DNA from: a bacterium F11
Lineage (GTDB): Bacteria > Elusimicrobiota > Elusimicrobia > F11
Assembly: GCA_002176905.1 (NCBI GenBank)
Contig: MSYE01000011.1
Coordinates: 1 to 54,086, forward strand
Reading direction: 5' to 3'
DNA: 54,086 nt
In this document: piece by piece, positions 8,606 to 18,720 of the stretch
Layout: every line of letters starts with the position of its first letter
Numbering within the stretch: position 1 is the stretch's first letter
Made by a program: the position numbers and the translations under genes
The notes under the pieces: generated by a model
Seen by the model: the letters and a program-made list of their open reading frames with translations, nothing else
Database searches by the model: none
What the model was told of the DNA's origin: nothing

Positions 8606-8612
8606 CCCCCAG

Positions 8613-9347
8613 ATGATTCATGTTTTGATCCACTTTCAAACAGAAACCCTTGGCACCCTCGAAAACCGATTAAAGGAAGCCGGCCACTCTTATCGGGAAA
8701 TTCATTTATATAGGGGGGAAGCCCTTCCTTCTATAGAAGATGTGACGGGTCTCATTGTTATGGGGGGGCCAATGGGTGTCACAGAAATTGATCTCTATCC
8801 TTATATATTAGAGGAAACACAATTGATTGGATCATGCATTAGGAAGAATTTGCCGGTTCTTGGTATCTGCTTAGGGGGTCAGTTGATTGCTCACGCATTG
8901 GGTTCAAAAGTGTTTCCGAATCGTTTTAAGGAGGTGGGATGGGACCTTGTTTCACTGACCGACGAGGCCCTCTCTGACCCAGTTTTTAAGGGAACAAAGA
9001 AAGATTTTCTTGCCTTTCATTGGCATGGAGATACCTTTGATCTCCCAAAGGGAGCCATCCATCTGGCCAAAACAAGTCGATGCCGCAATCAGGCTTTTCG
9101 CTATGGAAAAACGACTTATGGTTTTCAGTTCCATCTCGAGACAAATCCGGAGATGATTCATCAATGGATTGGTTCACCTGAAGGAAAGGCGATGTTGGAA
9201 TCTGCAGGGGAGGATGCCAGTAAAGTATGGAATCAAACATCACAAGGTTGTTCCATGATGGAACCCATTGCAGATCGAATTTTTAGCCGATATCTTCGGA
9301 TGGCTTTCCCCAATAACATTGTGACGGGTTCCCCAGGTCATGTCTAG
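8613..9347 (+). CDS. Class I glutamine amidotransferase (GMP-synthase-like)
   Basis: 244 residues, a stand-alone triad glutaminase fold. The nucleophile elbow is G-I-C-L-G-G (Cys near residue 91) and the His-Glu pair is in the Q-F-H-L-E-T stretch near 173-178. V-M-G-G-P-M-G near residue 50 forms the oxyanion strand. No synthetase domain is attached, so the ammonia acceptor is unknown; homologues are often annotated as GMP synthase-like or gamma-glutamyl hydrolase-like. It overlaps era by 8 bases, which suggests one transcript. Confidence 0.88.
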   Translation: MIHVLIHFQTETLGTLENRLKEAGHSYREIHLYRGEALPSIEDVTGLIVMGGPMGVTEIDLYPYILEETQLIGSCIRKNLPVLGICLGGQLIAHALGSKVFPNRFKEVGWDLVSLTDEALSDPVFKGTKKDFLAFHWHGDTFDLPKGAIHLAKTSRCRNQAFRYGKTTYGFQFHLETNPEMIHQWIGSPEGKAMLESAGEDASKVWNQTSQGCSMMEPIADRIFSRYLRMAFPNNIVTGSPGHV

Positions 9348-10248
9348 TTCTGATGCCCCTTTTCGATGTGGATATGTGGCAATAGTGGGGTGGCCCAATG
9401 TGGGGAAATCGACTCTTCTAAATGCTCTTCTAGGGGTAAAACTCTCCATTGTCACTCCCAAACCCCAAACCACCCGGCAATCCATATTGGGTATTTTGAA
9501 TGAGCCTCAAGTTCAACTTATTTTTTTGGATACCCCAGGATGGTTAGACGCGCACAATCCTTATGAGACTTTTTTAAAAAAATCCGTTCATCGTTCCGTT
9601 TATGATGATGCGGATTTGATTGTTTGGTTAATGGATCCAAAGATACCTGAAGAAAAAGACAAGCTTCTTGCTAAAAAACTCGCTGGGATAAATAAGCCGC
9701 TTTTTGTCATTGTGAACAAATGCGATCTTCTAAATAAATCCGATATCATTGCGTCTATTAATCAAGAAATTAACTCCCTGATTTCTTCTGAATTTCATTT
9801 TGGGGTGATCTCTGCCAAAACAAAAAAGGGAATATCGGAATTGAAGAAAAAAGTGATATCTGCCCTTCCTGTCTCTCCTCCCTATTTTCCAACGGATCAG
9901 CTGACCGATCGCTGGGAGAGGTTTTATGTGAGTGAGCTCCTCCGTGAAGCCATCTTTAAACAATACCACGATGAAATACCCCATGCTTGTGCCATCTCAA
10001 TAGAGGAATTCAGGGAAAGAGAAGGGCAAAAGGACTTTATCAAAGCCACGATTTTTGTGGAGACTGAAAGCCAGAAAGGCATCCTAATTGGACAAAAAGC
10101 CCGATCTCTTCGTCAATTGGGACAAGCAACAAGAGAGGAGATCGAAAAAACCTTGGGGCGAGAAATATACCTAGAAATCAACGTGAAAGTTAAGAAAGCT
10201 TGGCGGAAAGACGCTGAGTTTATTAAGACCCTGTTTCAAGAATATTGA
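9340..10248 (+). CDS. era: GTPase Era, 16S rRNA maturation factor
   Basis: 302 residues, the normal Era length. N-terminal GTPase: G1 G-W-P-N-V-G-K-S-T (19-27), G3 D-T-P-G-W, G4 N-K-C-D near 126, G5 S-A-K. The C-terminal KH domain (about 205-295) has G-x-x-I-G-x-x-G replaced by the Era-type I-L-I-G-Q-K-A-R-S-L-R. Era binds the 3' end of 16S rRNA and helps small-subunit assembly. The ATG at 9340 overlaps the stop of the amidotransferase gene by 8 bases. Confidence 0.97.
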   Translation: MSSSDAPFRCGYVAIVGWPNVGKSTLLNALLGVKLSIVTPKPQTTRQSILGILNEPQVQLIFLDTPGWLDAHNPYETFLKKSVHRSVYDDADLIVWLMDPKIPEEKDKLLAKKLAGINKPLFVIVNKCDLLNKSDIIASINQEINSLISSEFHFGVISAKTKKGISELKKKVISALPVSPPYFPTDQLTDRWERFYVSELLREAIFKQYHDEIPHACAISIEEFREREGQKDFIKATIFVETESQKGILIGQKARSLRQLGQATREEIEKTLGREIYLEINVKVKKAWRKDAEFIKTLFQEY

Positions 10249-10307
10249 TTGGATTGCTGATGGTGCCTTTTGCGGGCATTGTGTTCGATTTTGTTAATAA
10301 TTCTTTT

Positions 10308-10316
10308 TTAGCACTC
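10308..10316 (+). promoter_or_regulatory. Half CIRCE (HrcA operator) site upstream of groESL promoter
   Basis: TTAGCACTC is an exact copy of the left arm of CIRCE. Nine bases later, where GAGTGCTAA is expected, only 4 of 9 bases match; that position instead carries the -35 hexamer. HrcA binding to a single arm is uncertain. Confidence 0.5.
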
Positions 10317-10327
10317 TTACTTTCTGC

Positions 10328-10356
10328 TTGACAGATTTGAACGGCTTAATTAAAAT
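10328..10356 (+). promoter_or_regulatory. groESL promoter (sigma-70 type)
   Basis: Perfect -35 TTGACA (10328-10333), 17-base spacer, and TAAAAT (10351-10356). The start would be near 10363, giving a 5' leader of about 117 bases before groES. Confidence 0.8.
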
Positions 10357-10406
10357 CTTCCCATCTTGAACTAACTGAGGCTTTTTTTTGGATCAGTCTC
10401 AGAGAG

Positions 10407-10439
10407 AAAAACCATCTTTCGTACTGGATGGCTTTTTTT
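10407..10439 (+). terminator. Terminator-like hairpin in groES leader (possible attenuator)
   Basis: CCATC (10412-10416) pairs with GATGG (10427-10431); flanking A/T pairs extend the stem past one mismatch, and seven T follow (10433-10439). It lies between the promoter and groES, so if it forms it would attenuate rather than end an operon. An upstream GGCTTTTT (10379-10386) could pair with AAAAACC (10407-10413) and disrupt it. Confidence 0.35.
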
Positions 10440-10479
10440 AAGTTCTAATTTTAGCAGTCTTCTATTGGAGGTGCCAATT

Positions 10480-10791
10480 ATGGCCGAAGCAACATTAAGC
10501 GGCGTTAAAATAAAACCCCTTGGAGACCGACTTTTGGTTCGACCCATTGATAAAGGGGAAACCAAAAAGAGCGGCCTCATCATTCCTGATACCGCAAAGG
10601 AAAAACCCCTTCAGGGGAAAGTGGTGTCCGTTGGATCTGGAAAAGTGACCGATGAAGGAAAAACACTCCCGATGAACGTCAAAATCGGAGATGAAGTTCT
10701 TTATGGTAAATATTCTGGAACCGAAATCAAAATCGATGACGTGGATCATCTCATATTGCAACAAGATGATGTCCTCGGCATCATTGAATAA
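10480..10791 (+). CDS. groES: Co-chaperonin GroES
   Basis: 103 residues. GroES caps the GroEL ring during folding in the cytoplasm. Typical sequence: I-K-P-L-G-D-R at the start, the mobile loop about 22-37 (K-G-E-T-K-K-S-G-L-I-I-P), G-K-V near 45, and the C-terminal V-D-x-x-x-L-I-L-x-x-D-D-V-L-G-I. The ATG at 10480 is chosen because GGAGG sits six bases upstream; an in-frame TTG at 10465 overlaps that Shine-Dalgarno and is not credible. groEL follows after 25 bases. Confidence 0.98.
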   Translation: MAEATLSGVKIKPLGDRLLVRPIDKGETKKSGLIIPDTAKEKPLQGKVVSVGSGKVTDEGKTLPMNVKIGDEVLYGKYSGTEIKIDDVDHLILQQDDVLGIIE

Positions 10792-10804
10792 TTTTTAAAG
10801 TTAA

Positions 10805-12475
<1,671 letters not shown>

Positions 12476-12489
12476 CTTATTTCCTCAAA

Positions 12490-12571
12490 CACCTGTCACT
12501 CGTCACTGGGGAAAGGGATTTCTGTTCATCCGAACTGAAATCCCTGATTCCCAGTGACGAGAGGACGGGTG
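12490..12571. repeat. Large imperfect inverted repeat between groEL and valS
   Basis: Nested arms: CACCTGTC (12490-12497) with GACGGGTG (12564-12571, one G-T pair), CTCGTCACTGGG (12499-12510) with its exact complement (12550-12561), and AGGGATTTC (12514-12522) with GAAATCCCT (12537-12545), loop 14 bases. No T tract follows, so it is not a typical intrinsic terminator. The valS -10 element begins 22 bases later. Confidence 0.8.
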
Positions 12572-12589
12572 CAGAAATGCTCCTTCTTG

Positions 12590-12598
12590 TGGTATGAT
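12590..12598 (+). promoter_or_regulatory. Extended -10 element for valS
   Basis: TG-G-TATGAT (TG 12590-12591, hexamer 12593-12598). The predicted start at about 12605 is two bases before the ATG. No Shine-Dalgarno and no clear -35. Confidence 0.55.
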
Positions 12599-12606
12599 CT
12601 TCCCTT

Positions 12607-15408
12607 ATGTCTGAATCCAACTCCTCTTCCCCATCATCCAAATCTGATACTTTTTCACTTACTAAGGTTTATCAACCCAAAGAAGTGGAAGCCCGTTGGT
12701 ATGAAGTTTGGGAGAAAAAGGGTTATTTTGAACCTTCTTCCAATAATTCGACTTATACCATTGTCATTCCGCCTCCCAACGTAACCGGTTCCCTCCATAT
12801 GGGACATGCTCTCAATTCCACCTTACAGGATGTATTAATTCGGTATCAAAAAATGAGGGGAAAAGCTGCTTTGTGGGTTCCGGGCACTGATCATGGTGGA
12901 ATCGCCACTCAAAATGTGGTTGAGAAAATTCTCAAATCGGAAAAAACAGATCGCCATCAAATGGGACGAGAAACCTTCCTGAAACGAATGTGGAAATGGC
13001 GGGAAGAAACAGGAGATTCCATCCTCTCCCAGCTGAGACGCCTTGGCACAACGTTGGATTGGAAACGGAATCGATTTACAATGGATGAGGTGTGCTCCAA
13101 AGCTGTTCGGTATGCGTTTGTTGAATTCTTTAACAAAGGGCTTCTTTACAGAGGGAATCGATTGGTGAATTGGTGTCCCCGTTGCCACACAGCTTTGGCA
13201 GATATTGAAGTCGAACACAACGAAACAAAAGGGAACCTTTGGCATATCCGTTACCCTATTGTTGAGCGTCGGAAAAAAAACCGGCAGAACAATGCCGATA
13301 CCAACCCAGATTCATCTTTCGAAAAGGGATACATCACCGTTGCGACCACTCGCCCGGAAACCATGTTGGGGGATTCGGCCGTTGCGGTTCATCCAAAAGA
13401 CCCAAGATACAAAGATGTTATTGGTCTCCATATTCAACTTCCCTTAACTTCTCGAACCATTCCCATTATTGCAGATGAGGCCGTGGATAGATCTTTTGGG
13501 TCAGGTGCTGTCAAAGTCACGCCAGCCCATGATCCCGCAGACTTTGAGATGGCTGAGCGTCATGATCTTTCCCATATCACCGTTATCGGTTTTGAAGGAA
13601 AGATGACCAAAGAGGCAGGACTTCGCTATGAGGGGACAGATCGTTTTGATGCAAGAAAAATAGTGGTTGAGGGATTAGAAGAGCTGGAACTAATTGAGAA
13701 AGTGGAGGATTACAATTTGTCAATTTCCGTTTGTTATCGGTGTGACGATATCATTGAACCTCTTGAATCCGAGCAATGGTTTCTATCCGTAAAAGAAATG
13801 GCGAAGAAAGCACGAGAAGCCAATAAAAGTGGTCAAGTTAGAATTGTTCCCAATAGTTGGGAAAGTCCTTATCAGCTTTGGCTCCGAAATTTGAAGGATT
13901 GGTGTGTTTCTCGGCAGATTTGGTGGGGACATCGCATTCCCGTTTGGTACTGTGTAAAGGAAGTCCAAGGTAAATCAATTCCAACGGACTGTCCTCCCAT
14001 GGCTGCCATCGAAGAACCCAAGCTTTGCCAACAGTGTGGAAACAAAAAACTCATCCAGGATCCTGATGTCTTGGATACCTGGTTTTCTTCAGCCCTTTGG
14101 CCGTTTTCGGTATTTGGTTGGCCCAACAATACAGAAGATCTAAAGCGGTTCTATCCCACAACGACGCTCGTAACCGGTCATGAGATTTTGTATTTGTGGG
14201 TAGCGCGAATGGTCATGTTTGGCCTTTATTTCTTGGATAAGGTTCCCTATTCGACCGTCTTCATTCATGGAATCGTTAGAGATAAAAAAGGACGAAAAAT
14301 GTCCAAATCCCTTGGGAACGTAATTGATCCCCTGGATCTCATTGCGGAATATGGGGCCGATGCGATGCGGTTTTCATTGACACAATCCGCTGCTCCTGGT
14401 CGAGATATGCAAATCTCAAAAGATAGTTTTATAGGGGCCCGCAACTTCTCAAACAAAATATGGAATGCCACCCGTTTCTCATTGACCCATCTTAAAAACA
14501 TGAAGAGTATTCCACCTTTAAAAGAAGTAAAGAATCATTTTGACTCAGTGGACAAATGGATTCTCCATGAATTTAATGAAGTGATTCGTCGAATGACCCA
14601 GGCAATGGATCAATATGATATGGATATGGCGGCCCGTGAGATATACAACTTTTTTTGGGCCCAATTTTGTGATTGGTATTTGGAAATGATCAAGCCCCGT
14701 TTGGATAAAGATTTGGCTGCACAATTTGGTTACACCTCTGAATCAGGAGAGGCGGCCAGGACTGTGCTTGCCACCATTCTTGAAGGATGCTTGCGTCTTC
14801 TTCATCCCTTTATGCCTTTTTTGTCAGAGGAATTGTGGCAAAAACTACCCAAGCCATTGGGTAATTCGGCGGAGCATGTAATGGTTAGTGAATGGCCTCA
14901 CGAATCCAAAGACAGAGAAGATAAAAAGGTTGCTGATAAGGTGGAACTGTTAAGGGAAATTATTACCAAGTTGCGTTCCCTTCGAAGTGAGATGGGAATT
15001 CCCGTGATGCAGAAAATCCAGGTTATTGCACGAACCGAGAAAAAACAAACCATTGATCTTCTCCAAGAACACCAACCCATTTTGACGTTTCTTAATAGCA
15101 AGGTGGATAAACTCACCATTGATGCGGCTTATATGCGACCCAAAGCCACGGCCGTTGCGGTGGTTCCTGGAGCTGATTTGTATGTTCCACTTGAGGGACT
15201 GATTGATTTTTCCAAGGAGAAATCTCGCTTAGAAAAAGAATTGGGGACCGTCCGAAGTGATGCGGAGCGCTTATCCAAGAAATTAACCAATCAAGATTTC
15301 CTCTCCTATGCCCCAAAAGAGGAGGTCAACAAGGCCAAGACCCGCCTTCAGGATTCAGAGGAAAGAGTAAAAAGGTTGTCAGAGAATATTAATCTTCTTA
15401 CCACCTAA
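12607..15408 (+). CDS. valS: Valyl-tRNA synthetase
   Basis: 933 residues, normal for bacterial ValRS. It charges tRNA-Val. Class I motifs: H-M-G-H at 64-67 and K-M-S-K-S at 564-568. The CP1 editing domain is inserted between (A-T-T-R-P-E-T-M-L-G-D near 245). The W-W-G-H-R-I-P block before K-M-S-K-S is typical of Val/Ile/Leu enzymes. The C-terminal approximately 65 residues form the ValRS coiled-coil arm. A Cys-x-x-Cys pair near residues 197 and 475 may bind zinc. No Shine-Dalgarno: see the extended -10 placed 8 bases upstream. Confidence 0.98.
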   Translation: MSESNSSSPSSKSDTFSLTKVYQPKEVEARWYEVWEKKGYFEPSSNNSTYTIVIPPPNVTGSLHMGHALNSTLQDVLIRYQKMRGKAALWVPGTDHGGIATQNVVEKILKSEKTDRHQMGRETFLKRMWKWREETGDSILSQLRRLGTTLDWKRNRFTMDEVCSKAVRYAFVEFFNKGLLYRGNRLVNWCPRCHTALADIEVEHNETKGNLWHIRYPIVERRKKNRQNNADTNPDSSFEKGYITVATTRPETMLGDSAVAVHPKDPRYKDVIGLHIQLPLTSRTIPIIADEAVDRSFGSGAVKVTPAHDPADFEMAERHDLSHITVIGFEGKMTKEAGLRYEGTDRFDARKIVVEGLEELELIEKVEDYNLSISVCYRCDDIIEPLESEQWFLSVKEMAKKAREANKSGQVRIVPNSWESPYQLWLRNLKDWCVSRQIWWGHRIPVWYCVKEVQGKSIPTDCPPMAAIEEPKLCQQCGNKKLIQDPDVLDTWFSSALWPFSVFGWPNNTEDLKRFYPTTTLVTGHEILYLWVARMVMFGLYFLDKVPYSTVFIHGIVRDKKGRKMSKSLGNVIDPLDLIAEYGADAMRFSLTQSAAPGRDMQISKDSFIGARNFSNKIWNATRFSLTHLKNMKSIPPLKEVKNHFDSVDKWILHEFNEVIRRMTQAMDQYDMDMAAREIYNFFWAQFCDWYLEMIKPRLDKDLAAQFGYTSESGEAARTVLATILEGCLRLLHPFMPFLSEELWQKLPKPLGNSAEHVMVSEWPHESKDREDKKVADKVELLREIITKLRSLRSEMGIPVMQKIQVIARTEKKQTIDLLQEHQPILTFLNSKVDKLTIDAAYMRPKATAVAVVPGADLYVPLEGLIDFSKEKSRLEKELGTVRSDAERLSKKLTNQDFLSYAPKEEVNKAKTRLQDSEERVKRLSENINLLTT

Positions 15409-15548
15409 AGAGGGAAGGGGGGATTGCCTGGCCAGGGGTAACAAATCTGGTTGTTTGATACATTAAATTCACAAAAAAAACCCTTGAAAAATAACGATTC
15501 GGCATAAAACTTAAAGTATGCAGCAGATTTTGAAAATATGGCCTGTTT

Positions 15549-16184
15549 ATGACACGAAAATTAAGGAATAACCTCCTAAAGATCAGTGAAATGGCCCAAA
15601 AAGCGGATGTTTTGGTGTCGACCATCCGATATTACACTGATATTGGACTCATAAAGGCCGCCACAACAACAGAGGGTGGACACCGCCTTTATGAAGAAAC
15701 CCCCACCTTGGATCGGTTGAACAAGATCAAACGCATGGTGGCCAAGGGTTTGACCTTGCCTGAGATCCAATCTCAAATCGAAAATGAGGTCGCCACAAAG
15801 AAAATCCTTGTTGTCGACGATGAACCGGAAATTGTGGATTTTCTTCGAGACTTATTGGCCGATCAATTTCCCCATCAACTTCAATCTGCTCAAGATGGAT
15901 TTACCGCAGGACGGTTGGTTCAGGTTTTTGCCCCTGATCTTGTCATTTTGGATTTGCTTCTACCGGGGGTCGATGGTTTTCAGGTATGCAAAATGATTCG
16001 GGATGACCCCGAAACAGACCGAACCAAAGTCCTCGCTGTAACAGGTTACGATTCCGATGAGATCAGAGAGAAGATTCTCGAGTCCGGAGCCGATGATTAT
16101 TTGGGGAAACCCTTGGAATATCAACCAACACTAGATAAAATAAAAAAACTGTTGGGCGTGAGTATAAAAGGGACGGTAAAATAA
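15549..16184 (+). CDS. MerR-type HTH fused to a response-regulator receiver domain
   Basis: 211 residues. Residues about 9-78 are a MerR-family winged helix (I-R-Y-Y at 26-29, then G-L-I and G-G-H-R-L-Y at 43-48). Residues about 84-203 are a complete receiver domain: acidic D90-D91, phospho-acceptor D135 (L-V-I-L-D), T165 and K187 (G-K-P). Most response regulators place the receiver first and an OmpR, NarL or Fis domain second; here a DNA-binding MerR head precedes it. The MerR dimerisation helix is short. The next gene, 6 bases downstream, encodes a kinase-like membrane protein, probably its partner. Target genes are unknown. Confidence 0.85.
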   Translation: MTRKLRNNLLKISEMAQKADVLVSTIRYYTDIGLIKAATTTEGGHRLYEETPTLDRLNKIKRMVAKGLTLPEIQSQIENEVATKKILVVDDEPEIVDFLRDLLADQFPHQLQSAQDGFTAGRLVQVFAPDLVILDLLLPGVDGFQVCKMIRDDPETDRTKVLAVTGYDSDEIREKILESGADDYLGKPLEYQPTLDKIKKLLGVSIKGTVK

Positions 16185-16190
16185 CAACTC

Positions 16191-17720
16191 TTGTCGGTTA
16201 ACTATTCTCTACGAATCTTAGAAGACAACCAATTTCGGTTCTGGATTTCGCTTTTTATCTTTTTAATTTCAGCGCTGCTCTCTTATAATGCGCCCCCTTC
16301 CCACTTTTTTTCCATAACCATCCTTTTCTTTTCATACACAACGCTCTTCGGAGTGGCTCATATTCTTGCCAGAAGAAACCAGGCTACCCATACTCATCAG
16401 TATTCCCTTATTGCTCTTGATGCCATTGTGATTACCGCCGCCATCCATTTCTCAGGCGGATTAAATAGTCCGCTTTATATCCTCTATATCGTGTTGTTGG
16501 GTGTTTGTATTTATCACGATTCTCTTTCGGATTTTCTCTATGCCTCTTTCTTATCCGTCTTTCTTTATGCAGGACTTTTGTTTTGGGGAGAACCGGTGTC
16601 TATCTCTACATTTACTTCCATCGGAGCCCAACTTCTCCTTATGGGAATTTTAACGGGTGTTTTATCTGTAATTTTAATTCGACTTAACCGCCAGCGAAAG
16701 ATGAATGAAAAAATGATCTCGCGGTCAAGAACAATGGCTTTTGTTGCTGATGTATTGAGTGGTTCCCTCAGTAATTCGCGCAATTGGGTTAGAAAAATAA
16801 CATCTATGATCGAAAAAGAAATTCGAAATGATGGACTGAAATGCCGTGTTGTCATTCATAAGGGTATTCAACCTTATTTGCCGCCCTCGGGAGGAAAAAC
16901 GGGTATCCAAATACCCATTATGGTTGGAGACGTTGTATTCGGAACGATGATCATCACCAGTGAAGAGAAGAAATCCTTAAACTCGGTTGATCAGGATTTC
17001 TTTTCATCAATTGCCCATTCCCTTGGCCTTTCTCTGCACAGGGCCCGACTCTGGGATGATCTTCAAGAACAATTGAGAAAGGTTGAGGCTACCATGTTGT
17101 TGAAGTCTGATTCCCTTTCAGGTTCTCCGTTGTCTTTGCTTGGAAATGAGGGGGATTATCAAACCCTTGACGAGATGGTTGATTTGGTCGATATGGAAAA
17201 AGGCCAAGTGAATTTGAATCTGAACCGACATTCAATCGATAAGGCCATTGAAGAGGTTGTGAATGACTTAAAAGGGCTCCCTTCGGCTCCGGATGTTGAT
17301 ATACGGGTCATGGGACCTATTCGGGCCATTCAACCTTTCCAGGCAGATTGGGGGAAGCTTAAAAGGGTTGTTGAACATATGATTAGAGAGATGATGACAG
17401 CAAATCCAAACACAAAAGAACTTCTTTTTCGGCTAAATCAACCCAATGATGATACGTTGTCGTTATCAATTCAAGATCCTTATCGAGAAAGAGGATCTAG
17501 TAAAAAAGAGGAAATCTCTTCAACCTCAGATCCTTTGTTAAATGAGGATCCGAAAAAGAGAAACTCCCATCTGTGTCTTCTTTATTGCAAAAAGGTGATC
17601 GAAGCCCATCATGGTAGGTTTTGGATTGATCATCAGGATGGAGAGACGTTTGATTTGATAAATTTTTCCATACCGCTTAATTCAAGGTTGGAAAAAATCT
17701 CACTTTCGGAAAACGCCTAA
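16191..17720 (+). CDS. Multi-pass membrane sensor with degenerate histidine-kinase core
   Basis: 509 residues. About six membrane segments lie in residues 17-165, with G-G-L-N-S-P-L-Y-I-L-Y at 89-99 as in RegB/PrrB-like sensors. A GAF-like region spans about 180-290. The segment D-S-L-S-G-S-P-L (307-314) aligns with the kinase H box S-H-E-L-R-T-P-L, with Ser308 in place of the phosphorylated His. The N box (W-G-K-L-K-R-V-V-E-H-M-I near 387-398) lacks Asn, and the G1 (I-Q-D-P-Y-R-E-R-G) and G2 boxes are eroded, although the final V-I-E-A-H-H-G-R-F-W-I-D still shows the ATPase fold. It is probably a pseudokinase or signal relay. The start is TTG at 16191; no ATG is available before the first membrane segment. 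Confidence 0.8.
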   Translation: MSVNYSLRILEDNQFRFWISLFIFLISALLSYNAPPSHFFSITILFFSYTTLFGVAHILARRNQATHTHQYSLIALDAIVITAAIHFSGGLNSPLYILYIVLLGVCIYHDSLSDFLYASFLSVFLYAGLLFWGEPVSISTFTSIGAQLLLMGILTGVLSVILIRLNRQRKMNEKMISRSRTMAFVADVLSGSLSNSRNWVRKITSMIEKEIRNDGLKCRVVIHKGIQPYLPPSGGKTGIQIPIMVGDVVFGTMIITSEEKKSLNSVDQDFFSSIAHSLGLSLHRARLWDDLQEQLRKVEATMLLKSDSLSGSPLSLLGNEGDYQTLDEMVDLVDMEKGQVNLNLNRHSIDKAIEEVVNDLKGLPSAPDVDIRVMGPIRAIQPFQADWGKLKRVVEHMIREMMTANPNTKELLFRLNQPNDDTLSLSIQDPYRERGSSKKEEISSTSDPLLNEDPKKRNSHLCLLYCKKVIEAHHGRFWIDHQDGETFDLINFSIPLNSRLEKISLSENA

Positions 17721-17721
17721 G

Positions 17722-18720
17722 TTATCCCTCGCATTGTGAGTTATGTGTTTCGATGATTTTTTTAAAACGCCAATAGGCGGGTTTTGGTGTTAAGTCGTTT
17801 CGGACAATCCCCAAATAGTCAGTGGCGTCCTTAAATTCTCCTTCCAGATCTCTATAAAAGGCCCAAAAAATCTTTTTAAGAGACGGGTGGTGTAATCTCC
17901 TTTCATAGATGATCTCCAACCAATCAGCCTGTTGTGTCTCGTTCATGCTTCCTCCAGAAAACCAGTTCTGCTGCGGTGTTCCATCGGGCAATCCGGGGCA
18001 TCCCACTTCGGTGATCCAAATAGGTTTGTTTGTGTCCGCATTCGTGTCCATGATCGATCGAATCCCCTTTATTAGGTGATCAAAATCCTCCAACACAGCG
18101 GGAGAAATGGGGTTAAAGAAAGTGTGGATATTGAGAATATCGAAAAAGGGCGCGGCACCGGCCTGATAAAGATTTGTGACATCCTCCATGACCGGAGAGG
18201 CAAGCCCGCCGTTTAAAACAAGGCATTGTGAATCGGCTTTTTTTGCGGCCAAATAACTTTCCTTAAGCAATTCGCTGTATCGTTTTAATCCATCTTTCGG
18301 TCCAGTCCAGTAGAAAGGCAAATTCGGTTCGTTCCAGATTTCCCAATGCTTTACCTGGTTTTTGAAGTGCTGGACTGTTTGGGAAACGTAGTTAGAGAAT
18401 TCCGAAAAATTCTCTGGGGGGTGATTCCAGATTTCTTGATTATTTTCATCGACTCGAAATTTGTTGTACTGCAGAAGTCCCAGTGTATCGATGTTCCTTT
18501 CTTTTAATAGGGAAATAATGTTGTGGTAGCGATCAAAATCAAATTGACCAGAGGGGAGTTGGACATCACACCAGAGAATATCCAAACGGACCATTCGAAT
18601 TCCAAGGTCGGCAATTTGATCCACCGCTTTTGGAAGGAGCTTCTCAGGGAAGTGATGGCGATTCCAGTCGTGATTCCAATGAAGGAAAGCGAGAAGACCG
18701 AAAGGATCGGACGCACTCAT
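17722..18720 (-). CDS. Clan GH-A glycoside hydrolase (GH39-like), cytoplasmic
   Basis: 332 residues with a TIM-barrel glycosidase pattern. The acid/base Glu is E131 in W-E-I-W-N-E-P-N, and the nucleophile Glu is E238 in W-I-T-E-V-G, the two catalytic strands of clan GH-A. V-R-L-D-I-L-W at 44-50 and H-T-F-F near 199 also fit. There is no signal peptide, so a cytoplasmic or non-classical role is likely. Its ATG overlaps the mnmA stop as ATGA (18717-18720), making it the last gene of the Fe-S operon, an odd place for a glycosidase. The family number and substrate are unknown. Confidence 0.8.
   Translation of the reverse strand: MSASDPFGLLAFLHWNHDWNRHHFPEKLLPKAVDQIADLGIRMVRLDILWCDVQLPSGQFDFDRYHNIISLLKERNIDTLGLLQYNKFRVDENNQEIWNHPPENFSEFSNYVSQTVQHFKNQVKHWEIWNEPNLPFYWTGPKDGLKRYSELLKESYLAAKKADSQCLVLNGGLASPVMEDVTNLYQAGAAPFFDILNIHTFFNPISPAVLEDFDHLIKGIRSIMDTNADTNKPIWITEVGCPGLPDGTPQQNWFSGGSMNETQQADWLEIIYERRLHHPSLKKIFWAFYRDLEGEFKDATDYLGIVRNDLTPKPAYWRFKKIIETHNSQCEG

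Noticed and set aside
10308..10334. Complete CIRCE element
   Set aside because: Only the left arm matches; the right arm matches at 4 of 9 bases and is a -35 hexamer.
12554..12784. Small plus-strand frame overlapping the valS start
   Set aside because: Out of frame with valS, contains the inverted repeat arm and has no recognisable product.
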